Positions 25,288-35,540 of a stretch of 64,000 nt of DNA are shown piece after piece. Every line of letters begins with the position of its first letter. The stretch's first letter is position 1. Where the stretch lies: positions 3,348,001 to 3,412,000 of the forward strand of contig NZ_CP114771.1 in the NCBI RefSeq assembly GCF_027366395.1, written 5' to 3'. This DNA comes from Endozoicomonas sp. GU-1 (GTDB taxonomy: Bacteria > Pseudomonadota > Gammaproteobacteria > Pseudomonadales > Endozoicomonadaceae). A program made the position numbers and the translations under genes. Below the pieces are notes generated by a model, which saw nothing but the letters and a program-made list of their open reading frames with translations, ran no database searches and was not told the DNA's origin.

Positions 25288-26418
25288 ATGGTATATCGAG
25301 ACAGCATGGAGCAACAGATTCAAGACATCTTAGTGTTTTTATTAGTTATAGTTTCGGTCTATGCAACACTAAAAGCCATAACAAAATTTGAAGGCGAAAC
25401 GCAGTACAAAGACGATGGCGTAAATGAAGAGAGTGAGGGAGTCAGCAGCCAAAAGCCTGTTCCTATCCCTGAAAATAATTTGATTATAAGAGAAAATCAC
25501 GGAATGCCATTAATTAAATCAACTCCTAATGCTCTTAAAAAAGTGAAGGTGAGAACTTCCCCTGCTGGTCAACGAGATGACAGGACAATCCCTGTAAATC
25601 GCGCTAATGAAAAGAGTGAGACGTCAGCTATACAGGCCAAACCACGTCAGATGGATATTCCGAAGCAGATGGGCAATAGAATAGAGGAAATGTTTTCTCC
25701 AAAAGATGCCAGCAATCATGCAAGAAATGAAATAGCGCAATTGATAGATCGATCTGGAAACGCCAGTTTGAAATTTGGGCTGACAAATGGAGTTACTGTT
25801 CAGGAGGTTTATGAATCGCACGGTGTTGTTTATGCTCATGTAAACGGCAGTGGTGATGTGTATGTGGGTAAATCGGTAGACCCTGTTAACCGATGGAAAA
25901 CTCATCTGGATGCAGCATGCAACCCTTTCGATGGCCAGTTCGGTGCAAGCTTTCAGCAAGCGCTTAGAGATACTCATGGGAAAGGCTGGGCTCATTTTAT
26001 TCTGGCCACAGCACACAATGAGGACGAATTGCACTATAAAGAGTCTTCAGCGATCAACCACTACGCTACTTTAAATTCTATATCTGGCAAAGTTGACCAG
26101 GATTACAGCTGGGAACAAAGCATTATCGCTAGAGAGTATTTGGCCTTTTCCAGTAAAGTTGATCGATCCGATTACAAGGCTTTTGCAGATAGAGATCGTC
26201 AATGGCAGCACTGCAAGGTTGTCTACAGCAAAAATAAGAAAAGGATACAGTCCACAGATTACGGCCCATTCCCTCCTGGTCTATTTGTCATGTGTAGCAA
26301 GGAAGCGCGAGGTCTCTATGAAATCGGAGATTTAGTGGAGGTGTTTTGCAAGTTGTCAGAGAAAGGAAATCAGCTGATAGCTAAAAAAGGGCCCGATAAC
26401 ATACGAGCCGCAGATTAG
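25288..26418 (+). CDS. Membrane-anchored GIY-YIG-like nuclease domain protein
   Basis: A 376-residue protein. A hydrophobic segment lies near residues 13-29 (DILVFLLVIVSVYAT), followed by a long low-complexity linker to about 165. The C-terminal domain shows a GIY-YIG-like core: GVVYAHVNGSGDVYVGKSVD, PVNRWKTHL, and later a glutamate in ELHYKESSAINHY. These match the tyrosine, Gly-Lys-Ser, Arg-x3-His and Glu positions of the GIY-YIG superfamily. The enzyme class cuts DNA; membrane anchoring would place it at the inner membrane, as seen for some DNA-uptake or exclusion nucleases, but the role is not known. An in-frame ATG at 25306 is an alternative start. The gene lies next to the Wadjet operon, convergent with jetD. 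Confidence 0.7.
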   Translation: MVYRDSMEQQIQDILVFLLVIVSVYATLKAITKFEGETQYKDDGVNEESEGVSSQKPVPIPENNLIIRENHGMPLIKSTPNALKKVKVRTSPAGQRDDRTIPVNRANEKSETSAIQAKPRQMDIPKQMGNRIEEMFSPKDASNHARNEIAQLIDRSGNASLKFGLTNGVTVQEVYESHGVVYAHVNGSGDVYVGKSVDPVNRWKTHLDAACNPFDGQFGASFQQALRDTHGKGWAHFILATAHNEDELHYKESSAINHYATLNSISGKVDQDYSWEQSIIAREYLAFSSKVDRSDYKAFADRDRQWQHCKVVYSKNKKRIQSTDYGPFPPGLFVMCSKEARGLYEIGDLVEVFCKLSEKGNQLIAKKGPDNIRAAD

Positions 26419-26448
26419 TTAGAAAAATGAAGTTGTAACTCTCATTTT

Positions 26449-27510
26449 TTATGACGTAGATTTATGCACATCGGTCTTCCATAAAATAGGCACTTGCTTA
26501 TGGCCTGCATACTCCTGGCACCAACGGTAACCATCGCGCATGGTGTCACATATTTCCTGCCCAATTGATGGCAACCAGTCAATAACATCTTGCTCTTTCA
26601 GGGATGCCATCCATTCATGAGCCTTTGGCTGCGAAGGAAACTGCATCAACAGCTTGTAGAGGTCTGTAGCGGGCACCAGCAGGCTGAGGCCATGAATCTC
26701 ACGAATCCGGTTAATTTCTATGGGGATTGACATGCCTTCTGGATCTATGTCGCCAAAGTAATGAACTTCTGGCAACTCTCTCATATCGTGAAGATCTGCT
26801 ACCTCCTCGCGAACCTCCTCCAGAGAGTCGGTGGCCAGCCCCGCATTTTTCATTAATTTTCCGCGACCATAAACTACAGCGCTATAGCGCTTGTGATAGC
26901 GGTTAAATTTCTGAATCGTGAAAAAGGTTGTGCTGTTTTCGATGATCAGAATCGGACCGTTAGATTCCTTGCAAATGCGAACGCCGTTCAAAGGCTCCGG
27001 GACATAGAAGCAGTCAATATCATCAAGCGTTATGCGCCCGGAGAACAGGCCACTGACACGAGCACTGTCCAGTAGTTTTTCGTCACCAAACAGCTGCAAT
27101 GATCGTTCACGAGCGGGCACCCATTCACGATGATCGCGCCACCTAAAATAGTCGTTTATTGCCAGTGCCTTAGTGATACTTGCTTTATTTAATGGTAGGT
27201 CAGGGCCGATTTCCAGCATTTGGCCAACCCATGGCGCCCTGTCTCTGAGAGTTTTCAGGGAAGGTGCTGCTTGTGGGGCTTGAGGCAACTCAAGCCACTT
27301 TGGCAGACTGCCATTTCCCCAAGCATCGGAGTATTCATGAGGGAAAAGAATACGACCTTCTCTCTGCCATTGCCACACTGTTGATGTCAGTAGATGGTTA
27401 AGGTCACTCGACGACATTTGCGGATTTTCCCGACGTAGTGCAGCCAGGATATTGCGCATCTGTATTTTGCCCGTACTGTTCCGAGAATGAAGGTCATGCA
27501 AAATATCCAT
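26449..27510 (-). CDS. jetD: Wadjet JetD-like Toprim nuclease subunit
   Basis: A 353-residue protein, last in the minus-strand jetABCD operon. Its start shares a base with the jetC stop (TAATG). The C-terminal half shows IIENSTTFFTIQKF and the Toprim acidic motif HYFGDIDPEGMSIPIEI, with the DxD used for metal binding in topoisomerase VI-like nucleases. In Wadjet, the SMC complex JetABC extrudes loops on circular DNA and JetD cleaves small plasmids. The gene looks intact, unlike jetC. Assignment rests on the motif, operon position and partners. Confidence 0.85.
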   Translation of the reverse strand: MDILHDLHSRNSTGKIQMRNILAALRRENPQMSSSDLNHLLTSTVWQWQREGRILFPHEYSDAWGNGSLPKWLELPQAPQAAPSLKTLRDRAPWVGQMLEIGPDLPLNKASITKALAINDYFRWRDHREWVPARERSLQLFGDEKLLDSARVSGLFSGRITLDDIDCFYVPEPLNGVRICKESNGPILIIENSTTFFTIQKFNRYHKRYSAVVYGRGKLMKNAGLATDSLEEVREEVADLHDMRELPEVHYFGDIDPEGMSIPIEINRIREIHGLSLLVPATDLYKLLMQFPSQPKAHEWMASLKEQDVIDWLPSIGQEICDTMRDGYRWCQEYAGHKQVPILWKTDVHKSTS

Positions 27511-30500
27511 TACGACGCCACCCGACTACTGTTCGCTTCAATAACATGGCAGCGGAAGTACTTCTGACCATTAATGCGCACTGGCGTCTGCTCACCATTT
27601 TCATTTCTCTTTTGAATCATAACCCGATGATGAAACTCATTCAGCGCCGCCATATCAGCGATACCGGTAAAAAAGATGGGCTGTATGTTAAAACTCTCAC
27701 AGGTGTCTAACTGGGCTTTGATCAATGAGCTTTTGTTACAGGAGCTGAGCGGATTATCCATGATCAGGAAGGCAGCGCCGTTGCCTTTGTGCTTTAGCTG
27801 ATTGTTCCTGAGGTTGATGATAACGGTGTAGAGCAAAGTGGCAGCAGCTAATCCTTCACCTCCACTGGACAAGTCGGCAGCCACATTCACGTACTTGTTA
27901 GCGGTCGAGTCCAGTTTAATCATCTGGAGGCCGAAGCTGTCTTTTACCCGGGTTCCGGTGGCAGACAGCAGGCTGGTTAGCAGGGATGCCCCCAAAGCAT
28001 TACCAGCCACTTCATTGGCTTGCGGCAGTCTCTGGGTGGACAAAAACTCCTCCAGCCATCGCCCCAGCGCTTGGCGATAAGCCTCTTCGTGCTTACGGAA
28101 ATTGAGTTTATGCGTCATGGTCAGAATAGGTTGGTCTGCATACACTGGTACTGTGTTAGGGACTTTTACTTCCAGACCTTTTTCCAGTGCGGTGTAGCAG
28201 TCAACAGAGTGTTGATACAAACGGCTTACCGCCCGGTTGATCTCATTTGAGAATCGCTCAATGCCAGTCTCAAGATTACGGATCACCGATTTAATGTTGA
28301 CGATATGCTCCGGCACCTGTGCCGCGAGGTTTCGGGCAGTCGTGTTGAGAACCTGTTCTGTCACCGCTTGCAAATCTTCAAAGGCGCCGTTGTTTTTTGC
28401 AGTTTCCGTCAACTTGCTGAAGGCGCGACTAAGATTGAGATCCTGCTGGGTGGTGTTTTTATCCAGGGCGGAGTAACGTCCGGCCAGCTCTTGAGCAAGT
28501 TTGTTAAACTCAATAGCTGCTGCCTTTTTGTCATCGATACTGCCGATAGCCAGACTGGGCCAATCCATCAAACTGTCAGTGGGAGAGCTCTCCTGATAGC
28601 TCTCCAGGCGAATCTTTGCCTCTTGGACACAGCGGAGGCGGTCATTATGGATCTTTTGCTGATCAGATAGTGATTGCTGTCGTTTGAATAGCTCATGACG
28701 GTCAACACTCAGTTTTTCTTTGTCCCGCTTGGTCTGATCAATCAGGCCCTCCAGGTTAGGTTCCTGGGTCAGCTGTTCTTCAGTGACACTGGGTGTTGCT
28801 GACCGGCATTTGTTTTTGATAGTGCCCTCAGCCTTGGAAATTTCGTTTTTCCGTGTCGCAAGGCGGTCTTCGTTGTTATCTATAGACCGCTCACTGTTCC
28901 TGATTCGCCCCTTAAGATCTCTCAGAGCGCTGTCACGACTCTGCTGAGTGGCGGCCAGCCAGTGATCCAGGCGTTCATTACTCAGGGTGAATTCCTTGAT
29001 CTTCTGATCCAAATTACTCTGTGCCCGGGTGCGCTCTGACTCGGCTTTTTGCAGGCTTTCCTTGAGGCCACTATGCCCTTTTTCATAAAGCACTCTTTCA
29101 AAGGTTTGCTTGGCAGCCTGAAAATCCTGCTGTAATGCGTCAGCACCGCTGGCCGGCAGATCCCCCTGCCATGGCTCAGTCGGTTCATCTACCAGAGACT
29201 TCAGGGAGCGAACCTGTTCCTGGCGGGTGGCAATATCAGGCAACGACTGATTTTTCACTTCTATATCCTGTTGAATCTGCTCTATCTCGCTCTCCAACTG
29301 AGCGATCAGAGTGGTCATATCCGAGGCCTTGCGCTGGCAGGATTCGAGCTCTTGCCGCCATGCAGGCAGCTCCTGGTAGGTAGCCAACCATTGAGCTACT
29401 TGTTTCAGCATCTGCCCGGTTTCAATCAATCGGGCTTTTCTCTGGCTGGCCTGAGCTTGCATGTCATCAATGTTTTTCTGGCAACTGGCTCCAGCGGCTT
29501 GATGGGAGACTATGGACAGATCCAGATTGGCGATAGTTTGCTGGATGCCATTAAACGCCTCTTTCTGGCCAGCAACATAGTCATTACCTTGTCCATGCTG
29601 GCGCAAAGTCAGCAACATAGTGTGCGCCTGTTCGTACTCACCAAGCTCGGTTTTTCGATCCTTGCGAGCGTCCTCAAGCTGCTGCAGCTCCTCTTGAGCA
29701 ACAAGACGTTTGGCTTCAATAGCGCGCTGGCTATAGACATCAAGGTTTGATGGTTTTAAAACTTCATACGCGTACTCAGGCTCCTGGGTGCGCTCATCAG
29801 GCATAGGTAGAGAAACAATAACGGGGCGACTTAATCCGGGCGGGGTGGGAATATCCCGCAAGGCAGTCAGCGTAGCCTGATCCGTTGCCATCAAGCCGAT
29901 AAAACGACCGGGATCCTGGTGCATAAAATGGGCAATGCGCTCAACATCACCTTCCAGTTTGGCATCAAGATATTCAACATGGGAACGCAATTTGGCAGGC
30001 TTAATGCCTTTCTGATGGTAGTACGACAGAAGGGCCGGCAACTGGTCATCCTCTGATTCGGTGTTGAGCTTATTCAACCGCTGAATCTCAATCCTGAGGT
30101 TTGCGCATTTATCGCCAATGTTGCTTATTTCAGTTTGTTTACGGGTCAGGCTGTCACGGAGTTCTGAGAGGAGGTAGTCGCTATAAGGATCCGCAAGCTC
30201 GCCCTCCGAGAGCCTTAAAAGACATGGGTTGTTAACTGTGGCTTGCTGCAGGTCAGATTCTTTCTGCAGCCATTCAGACAGCTTTTGCTGCTCATGGTCA
30301 ATGCTGACTTTTCTGATCTCGGCGTCTCGAATGGCATTCTGATGCTCTTGCTGTTTCTCTCCCTCCACAGCAATGTTCTCTTCAAGCTCTTTGATCACAT
30401 CCTTTGTGTCCTGAATGAGCATTTCTAATCTCTCGCTGGCTTGCTCAGGAGCTTCACCGGGCTCTAATGACAATTGCAACAGACTGCTATTGGCGTGGCT

Positions 30501-31933
30501 GATGCTGCTGTTAAGCTCCGTCAGGCGTGCAGTTACGGCTTTGTCTTTGGCAATGGCAGATTTCAGCTTGTATTGAGTGTTTTTGTCTTCGTTCTTCTTC
30601 TCGTCAATCGCTGTTAGCAGGAACTGCTTTTCTTTTTTCACCAGCTCAAGCTCGTGATTGCATCGGGCGTGAAACTGCTGTCGAGTTTCTTCAATGCGAT
30701 GACGAAGCGGCGCCGTTTCATTATCTACAGCCAGTAACGCTTCCTGCAGGCGATTAACTTCTTTATGGGTTTTATTCCTAATTGCGGCAAGATCGGCAGC
30801 CTCGACATGATGCTCATCAAGTTGATCTGCAGATAGTGACTCCTTGCGCTGGCGCAGTTCTTCATTGATAGCCTCAGCATCTCGCCGTCGTTTGGCGTTG
30901 AGAATAATCAGGTGGTCAACTTCGGTGGTGGCAATAGACTCATCTATAGCTTGTATGCCCAAGGCCGCCTGTTCCAGTCGTACCTGATGATCTTGGTGCT
31001 CCTTTTCAGCCAGAGGCAGTGCTTTTGAAACGATCTGAGCAGCTTTCGCAAGATGCCCCGCCACCTCTTTTTATCATTCTCATGACTTCGCCAACGAGAG
31101 GCCTGATCTTCGAAAGCGATCAGAGAGGTTTCCAGCTGACGAGCAATATGAAGCTCTTTTTTCTTCTTTGGAATGGATTGGCACTTATCCAGCAAGAGCT
31201 CGATACTCTCTCTGACTCCCGTGTAGTGTGCAGGGTCCAGTGTGGTGCCCAGATAAAAAGAGAGAAAATGGGTCTCGTCTTTGAATCTTAACGTCTTGCC
31301 AATCCCCCCTTCCTGGGTTGAAAAATCCACTTGTTTGTCGAGCAGCCATGGGTCAAGCCCCTCACTGGCAAGTCGGGATTTCCACTCGCCCTGATTCTCA
31401 GTATGGAAGCAGCCCATATCGGCCAGCTGACCTTTCCAGTCAGACCAGCCTGTACGCCGATTGGCCAGATCATCATACAACCCCTTAATATCCTGATAGC
31501 CCGTTGCCGAATCGGACATAAAAAACAGGCGCTTCAAAGTACTATCGTTCTGTGTCGATTCTTTTTTCAGCAGAAGCTGGCCCACCAGAAGTCGCTGAGC
31601 TATCTGATACTCATTGCCGAGCAAGTCACCGTTTAGCTTATGGGATACAAACTCAATCAGAACCAGTGCTGGCCTGCCGGATAAAATATAAGAATCAATA
31701 CCTTTGTCCTTGCCTGACTGAAGGCATTGTATGAATCGATCCTGGTGAGGCGACAGGCAGCTGAAAATCATTGAGATGGCTGTTGTTTTGCAAGTGCCAT
31801 TTTGAGCAAACACCAGTGGCCGGTCAGATGGGTTGTGCTCATCAATAATCCGGAGATCAACATCTTTCAGATAATTGGGTCCTGCGACAATTTCAGTGAG
31901 AAAAAAACGGGCAATTTTCCACGAACTGTTCAT
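27510..31933 (-). pseudogene. jetC: Wadjet JetC-like SMC ATPase, frameshifted
   Basis: The N-terminal frame starts at ATG 31933, overlapping the jetB stop by four bases, and carries the ATPase head with FAQNGTCKTTA. The second frame (to 27510) holds about 900 residues of coiled coil. It ends with the other ATPase half: signature LSSGGEGLAA and Walker B AAFLIMDNPLSSCNK. The frames join at a run of five A's (31068-31072); a sixth A gives NDKKEVAGHLAKAAQ without a break, for a protein near 1475 residues. In addition, the Walker A residue before Lys is Cys (codon 48, bases 31790-31792) where P-loops have Gly. Both changes argue that JetC is inactive, unless one is an error. Confidence 0.85.
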
Positions 31934-32706
31934 ACAGAAGCCCTCATTGATTCCGGCTGACTGGCCTCTGTGTTATCTGGATGCAGTAAGGCATTGAATC
32001 GCGCAAACAAACGGCTGGCAGCCGATCTCAGTGACAGTTGATAAGACTCGGAGACTCGATACTCCGGCTTCTCATCATCCGGGTGAATCAGGAACATATA
32101 GCGGGACTCCACCAGGTGATTCAGGGAAAGGTTGATCAGTCCAAGCCAGGAACTGTGATTCTTGTTGGAGTCCGGGCGCACAGAAGGCAAAGAACGAAGG
32201 TCGGACAGCGCTGATGTTTCTTCCGGTGACAGCAGATCATCGTCGTCCGATGAAGGGTTGTCAGCATTGGCCAGTTGCTCCAGTGTTTCCATAACGTCCT
32301 GTGCAGTCAGCGCCCCCAGATCGTCCGGATGGGTGTTCAGGTCCTGAGGGTTTGGGAATGCTGTCATGCCGATGGCAATGTGAACCAGAAGCAGTCGGGA
32401 TTTTTCAGCATCGCGCTTTTGGATCTGGTTGCGATAATCGCTGAACGACGGCATCCATAATGAGCGAGGATGACTGTTGGTAAGGTGTAATCCGCCAGTA
32501 CTGACTCCGAGGATTTTCAAGTCCATGCCATCAGCGGCCTGATGCACCAGCTCGCTGAACGATTCACTGGCCCGGTAATCCTGAAGTAGCTGGTCATGTT
32601 CCTGTTTATTATTTATATAGACCTTCCGGCCGCCATTTCGCTGGATCTGTAGCCGTGACATCGTCAAGTAAAGTAAACGGTTCGCCTTTAAGATATCGCT
32701 ATTCAT
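31930..32706 (-). CDS. jetB: Wadjet JetB-like (MukE-type) subunit
   Basis: A 258-residue protein between jetA (18-base gap) and jetC (ATGA overlap). The N-terminus is SRLQIQRNGGRKVYINNKQ and the remainder is helical with an acidic insert (NPSSDDDDLLSPEETSALSD). No catalytic motif is expected: MukE-type KITE subunits bind the kleisin and DNA. The call depends mostly on operon order and size, since the sequence family is divergent. Confidence 0.75.
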   Translation of the reverse strand: MNSDILKANRLLYLTMSRLQIQRNGGRKVYINNKQEHDQLLQDYRASESFSELVHQAADGMDLKILGVSTGGLHLTNSHPRSLWMPSFSDYRNQIQKRDAEKSRLLLVHIAIGMTAFPNPQDLNTHPDDLGALTAQDVMETLEQLANADNPSSDDDDLLSPEETSALSDLRSLPSVRPDSNKNHSSWLGLINLSLNHLVESRYMFLIHPDDEKPEYRVSESYQLSLRSAASRLFARFNALLHPDNTEASQPESMRASV

Positions 32707-32724
32707 TCAGTGACTGCCCTTGTA

Positions 32725-34257
32725 TTAAATTTCGTCGTTGCTGATCAAGCTCACAGTGATTTCATGACCGTGCAAAAGGTACTTGTCCTCAGTCCGATAT
32801 TGGTACCGTTGACTGAAATCAGGACAAAGCGATTGGGTTTTAAAGGCCTCCTGGCTCTCTGGCTGCATGCATAACATCGCAATGGACTGGAGCGCCCGGG
32901 GTGCCAGATTGCCCAGCTCTTTTTCCACCAAAGGGAACAATGTTGATACGCTTGTTGCGCCTGTCTCAGACAGTGTCTTTTGCAACCAGGCCATCACGTC
33001 TCGCTGAAGCAGTTCATCAAAAGGTGACTGGTAATCCTGGGGAAGCCATTCATCAACTTCCTCGACCTCGCCCGCATCAGAAACGGGTGCTTGCTCCAGC
33101 GCTGCTTCGAGGTTTTCAATGAACAGATCTGGCGAGAACAGATGACGACGTTCAGGAGGAAGCAGTGTGGCAAGAAAGTCATCAGCAAGTTCTGCGTTTT
33201 GCGTGACGGATACCTGGGCGAATAAGGGTGCTGCACTTTCTAAAGGCGGCAAGCTGTAATCTGCCAATGCATCACGACTGGTAAATAATTTATGCTGGTG
33301 ATCGCGATAGGTTTCTGGTAATGAAATCAAAGCCTTGAATAGTTTGTCGGTCTCCAGTTTCTGTTGATCCAGCTTCTGACTGAGCAGTCGGAGATTCTCC
33401 TCCTGAGAAGGGTCAAGCTTGTCGGGGGAGTAGTTGCGCACCATATGACTGAGCTTCTCCAGATCCCCCTGCAAAGCATCAGAATGCTCATCTGCCTCAT
33501 TGCCTAAAAAATCTACCCTATCATAATCAACGGAACGAATGTTTCGAACGATCTGCCTCTGAATGGTACGCAGCTCAGAGGTCAGTCGACGGGCGTTGTT
33601 GTTATTGTCAGAGGCCACTTCCAGGGCGCGGTCAAAAGCGCCTCGGTCCACCAGCATTTGCATTCTCAATACATTAATGCGTGCGAGGTCAATGGCGTCC
33701 TGCTCCAATAATCCGAAGTAGGTGCTAAATGCATGAGGCGTCAGCTCAAACAGCGCACTTTGCTGAGCGTCTTCTATGTCGTAAGTGGTTTTAACCAGCC
33801 AGAATTGGCGCTGGCTCATCTGGTTTCGATTGGCGTCCCAGTGGCGAGTCACAAAGGGCTTGTAGCGATTTGGTCGATTGGCCAATATGTCAAACATCAT
33901 CCCAATCCCTGTTTCGATGCTCTCACTATCCATAGGTGAGTCAGGATTGATGGAACGGTTCTGCTCCATTACCGCCGACAAGAGCGCAGCTGTCACGGCC
34001 TTTCGGGTGGTGCCAGGTTTTAATTCGGTCTGCTCAGCTATTGTGTCGATGATTGCCAGGGCCAGCCATAAGAGATCGAGCTGAGCAAATGGTCTCAGGG
34101 TTTCAGCAGTGGAGGCGTATCCTTTGGCAGCACTGTTGGCCAGATCAATCAGTAGTTTTAGCACGCCGGCGCTCCTGCAACTGCGACTGATGTCGCCGTA
34201 TCGCTGGGCGTCTTTGTTGCTATTGGCTCCGCCAGGAATGCCAGACATATTATTCAT
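32725..34257 (-). CDS. jetA: Wadjet JetA-like (kleisin) subunit
   Basis: First gene of the operon. ATG 34257 (MNNMSGIPGG) is preferred; a longer frame to 34341 would run into the divergent promoter region. The 510 residues are helical with a long acidic central part (VDFLGNEADEHSDALQGD) and a winged-helix-like C-terminus. This fits the MukF-like kleisin that links the two SMC heads in Wadjet. No enzymatic motif. Identification is by position ahead of MukE-, SMC- and Toprim-type genes. Confidence 0.75.
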   Translation of the reverse strand: MNNMSGIPGGANSNKDAQRYGDISRSCRSAGVLKLLIDLANSAAKGYASTAETLRPFAQLDLLWLALAIIDTIAEQTELKPGTTRKAVTAALLSAVMEQNRSINPDSPMDSESIETGIGMMFDILANRPNRYKPFVTRHWDANRNQMSQRQFWLVKTTYDIEDAQQSALFELTPHAFSTYFGLLEQDAIDLARINVLRMQMLVDRGAFDRALEVASDNNNNARRLTSELRTIQRQIVRNIRSVDYDRVDFLGNEADEHSDALQGDLEKLSHMVRNYSPDKLDPSQEENLRLLSQKLDQQKLETDKLFKALISLPETYRDHQHKLFTSRDALADYSLPPLESAAPLFAQVSVTQNAELADDFLATLLPPERRHLFSPDLFIENLEAALEQAPVSDAGEVEEVDEWLPQDYQSPFDELLQRDVMAWLQKTLSETGATSVSTLFPLVEKELGNLAPRALQSIAMLCMQPESQEAFKTQSLCPDFSQRYQYRTEDKYLLHGHEITVSLISNDEI

Positions 34258-34375
34258 GTGATAATCCGGGAGGATAACTGCTTGGATTGCGAATAGAATA
34301 TGTCGCCGAAGGGTACATATCCACACTGGACAAACATACATGTCGCCTTGACAAGCATGTGGGAGGGCTAAACAG
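34258..34375. promoter_or_regulatory. Divergent promoter region with paired operator-like repeats
   Basis: Between jetA and the WYL regulator, atgtcgcc occurs twice (near 34302 and 34339). Each lies within an inverted pair: tatgt-n11-acata and acatg-n13-catgt. Two spaced palindromes in the shared promoter are what a dimeric WYL/CapW-type repressor would bind. A gggaggg site near 34361 serves the regulator gene. Confidence 0.55.
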
Positions 34376-35245
34376 ATGAAGGAAGCCGTGGAGGGAACAG
34401 CGAAGCGCTGGGATCAACTGGTGAGATACCGGGTGATCGAGATCATTGCTCAATGGGAAGGGAGGCTGACGACCAATCATCTCTGTGATCGATTCAGCAT
34501 TGGGAGACAGCAAGCGTCAAAGGATATCAATACTTATTCCAGAGATATCGCCCCCGGTAACCTGGAATACGACAGCAGTCTTAAAGGGTATAGACCGAGC
34601 AAAACGTTCAAGCCAGTCATCAGCTCCGGCTTGATCGATGAATATTTGCATGTATTAGACAGGGAACATGATGCCGGCCACCCCTTTCAAATGCTGGGCG
34701 GAGGTGTCATCAGTAGCGAATTCCTGAAAGCACCAGTGCGCAGTATTGACGTTGAAGTCATGCGCCCATTGGTAAAGTCCATCCGCGAATGCCGACGGCT
34801 GGAAATCAACTATACATCCATGGGAACACCCGAGGGCGAATACCGGATCATTGTTCCGCATACTTTGGTGTGTACATCGTTACGATGGCATGTGCGGGCA
34901 TACTGTGAGAGAAATCGAGATTATCGAGACTTTGTATTAAGTCGGCTCTTTGGAGAACCGGAGTTAATGGGCAGGTCAGACCAGAGCGCAGAGCAGGATG
35001 AGAAATGGAACACCTGGGTTGATATGGTTCTGCAGCCTGATGTGCGCCTGACAACGGCACAGAAAAAGTTTGTTGCCCATGAATACGCTATGAAAAATGG
35101 ACAACTGACAGTTCGCACTCGGGGTGCCCTGGTTCACTACATGATGCAGGCGTTGAATATCACTCTCGACAAGGAGAGCAACCCGGCAGCCCAGCAAATA
35201 GAAGTGGTTAACAAGGATGAAATCAAAGGCTATCTGTTCGGTTAA
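34376..35245 (+). CDS. WYL-domain transcriptional regulator (BrxR/CapW-like)
   Basis: A 289-residue protein divergent from the Wadjet operon. An N-terminal winged helix (about 15-60, TTNHLCDRFSIGRQQASKDI) is followed by a WYL domain (about 130-200, LEINYTSMGTPEGEYRIIVP...SLRWHVRAYCE). The C-terminal WCX-like region lies at about 230-289. BrxR/CapW proteins repress defence operons until a phage-related ligand is bound by the WYL domain. By position this one is expected to control jetABCD and itself. The gene is intact and has a good ribosome site. Confidence 0.88.
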   Translation: MKEAVEGTAKRWDQLVRYRVIEIIAQWEGRLTTNHLCDRFSIGRQQASKDINTYSRDIAPGNLEYDSSLKGYRPSKTFKPVISSGLIDEYLHVLDREHDAGHPFQMLGGGVISSEFLKAPVRSIDVEVMRPLVKSIRECRRLEINYTSMGTPEGEYRIIVPHTLVCTSLRWHVRAYCERNRDYRDFVLSRLFGEPELMGRSDQSAEQDEKWNTWVDMVLQPDVRLTTAQKKFVAHEYAMKNGQLTVRTRGALVHYMMQALNITLDKESNPAAQQIEVVNKDEIKGYLFG

Positions 35246-35540
35246 AAGAGAAGGAAAATACTAAGAGATAGCCGTAATAGACAGTACAAGCAATCAGCGA
35301 TTGATCAAGCATCGGGTTATCTTCGTTTTAGTAGTTCACTTATTCTTAATACTGCATTTGCAAAATACATATCTGATAGCGGGAAGTACTAGCATTATCG
35401 TCTCAGATGCTTTCGACATCTTCTTGATTCAGGAAGGAAGGCAGAATTAGCACGATCCCTGCAAGGAAAATTATCAGCATAGTGGCAAAATAAGTTATTA
35501 TGCCACTATCTATTAACATTGAAATTGGACTTCTTGAAAT

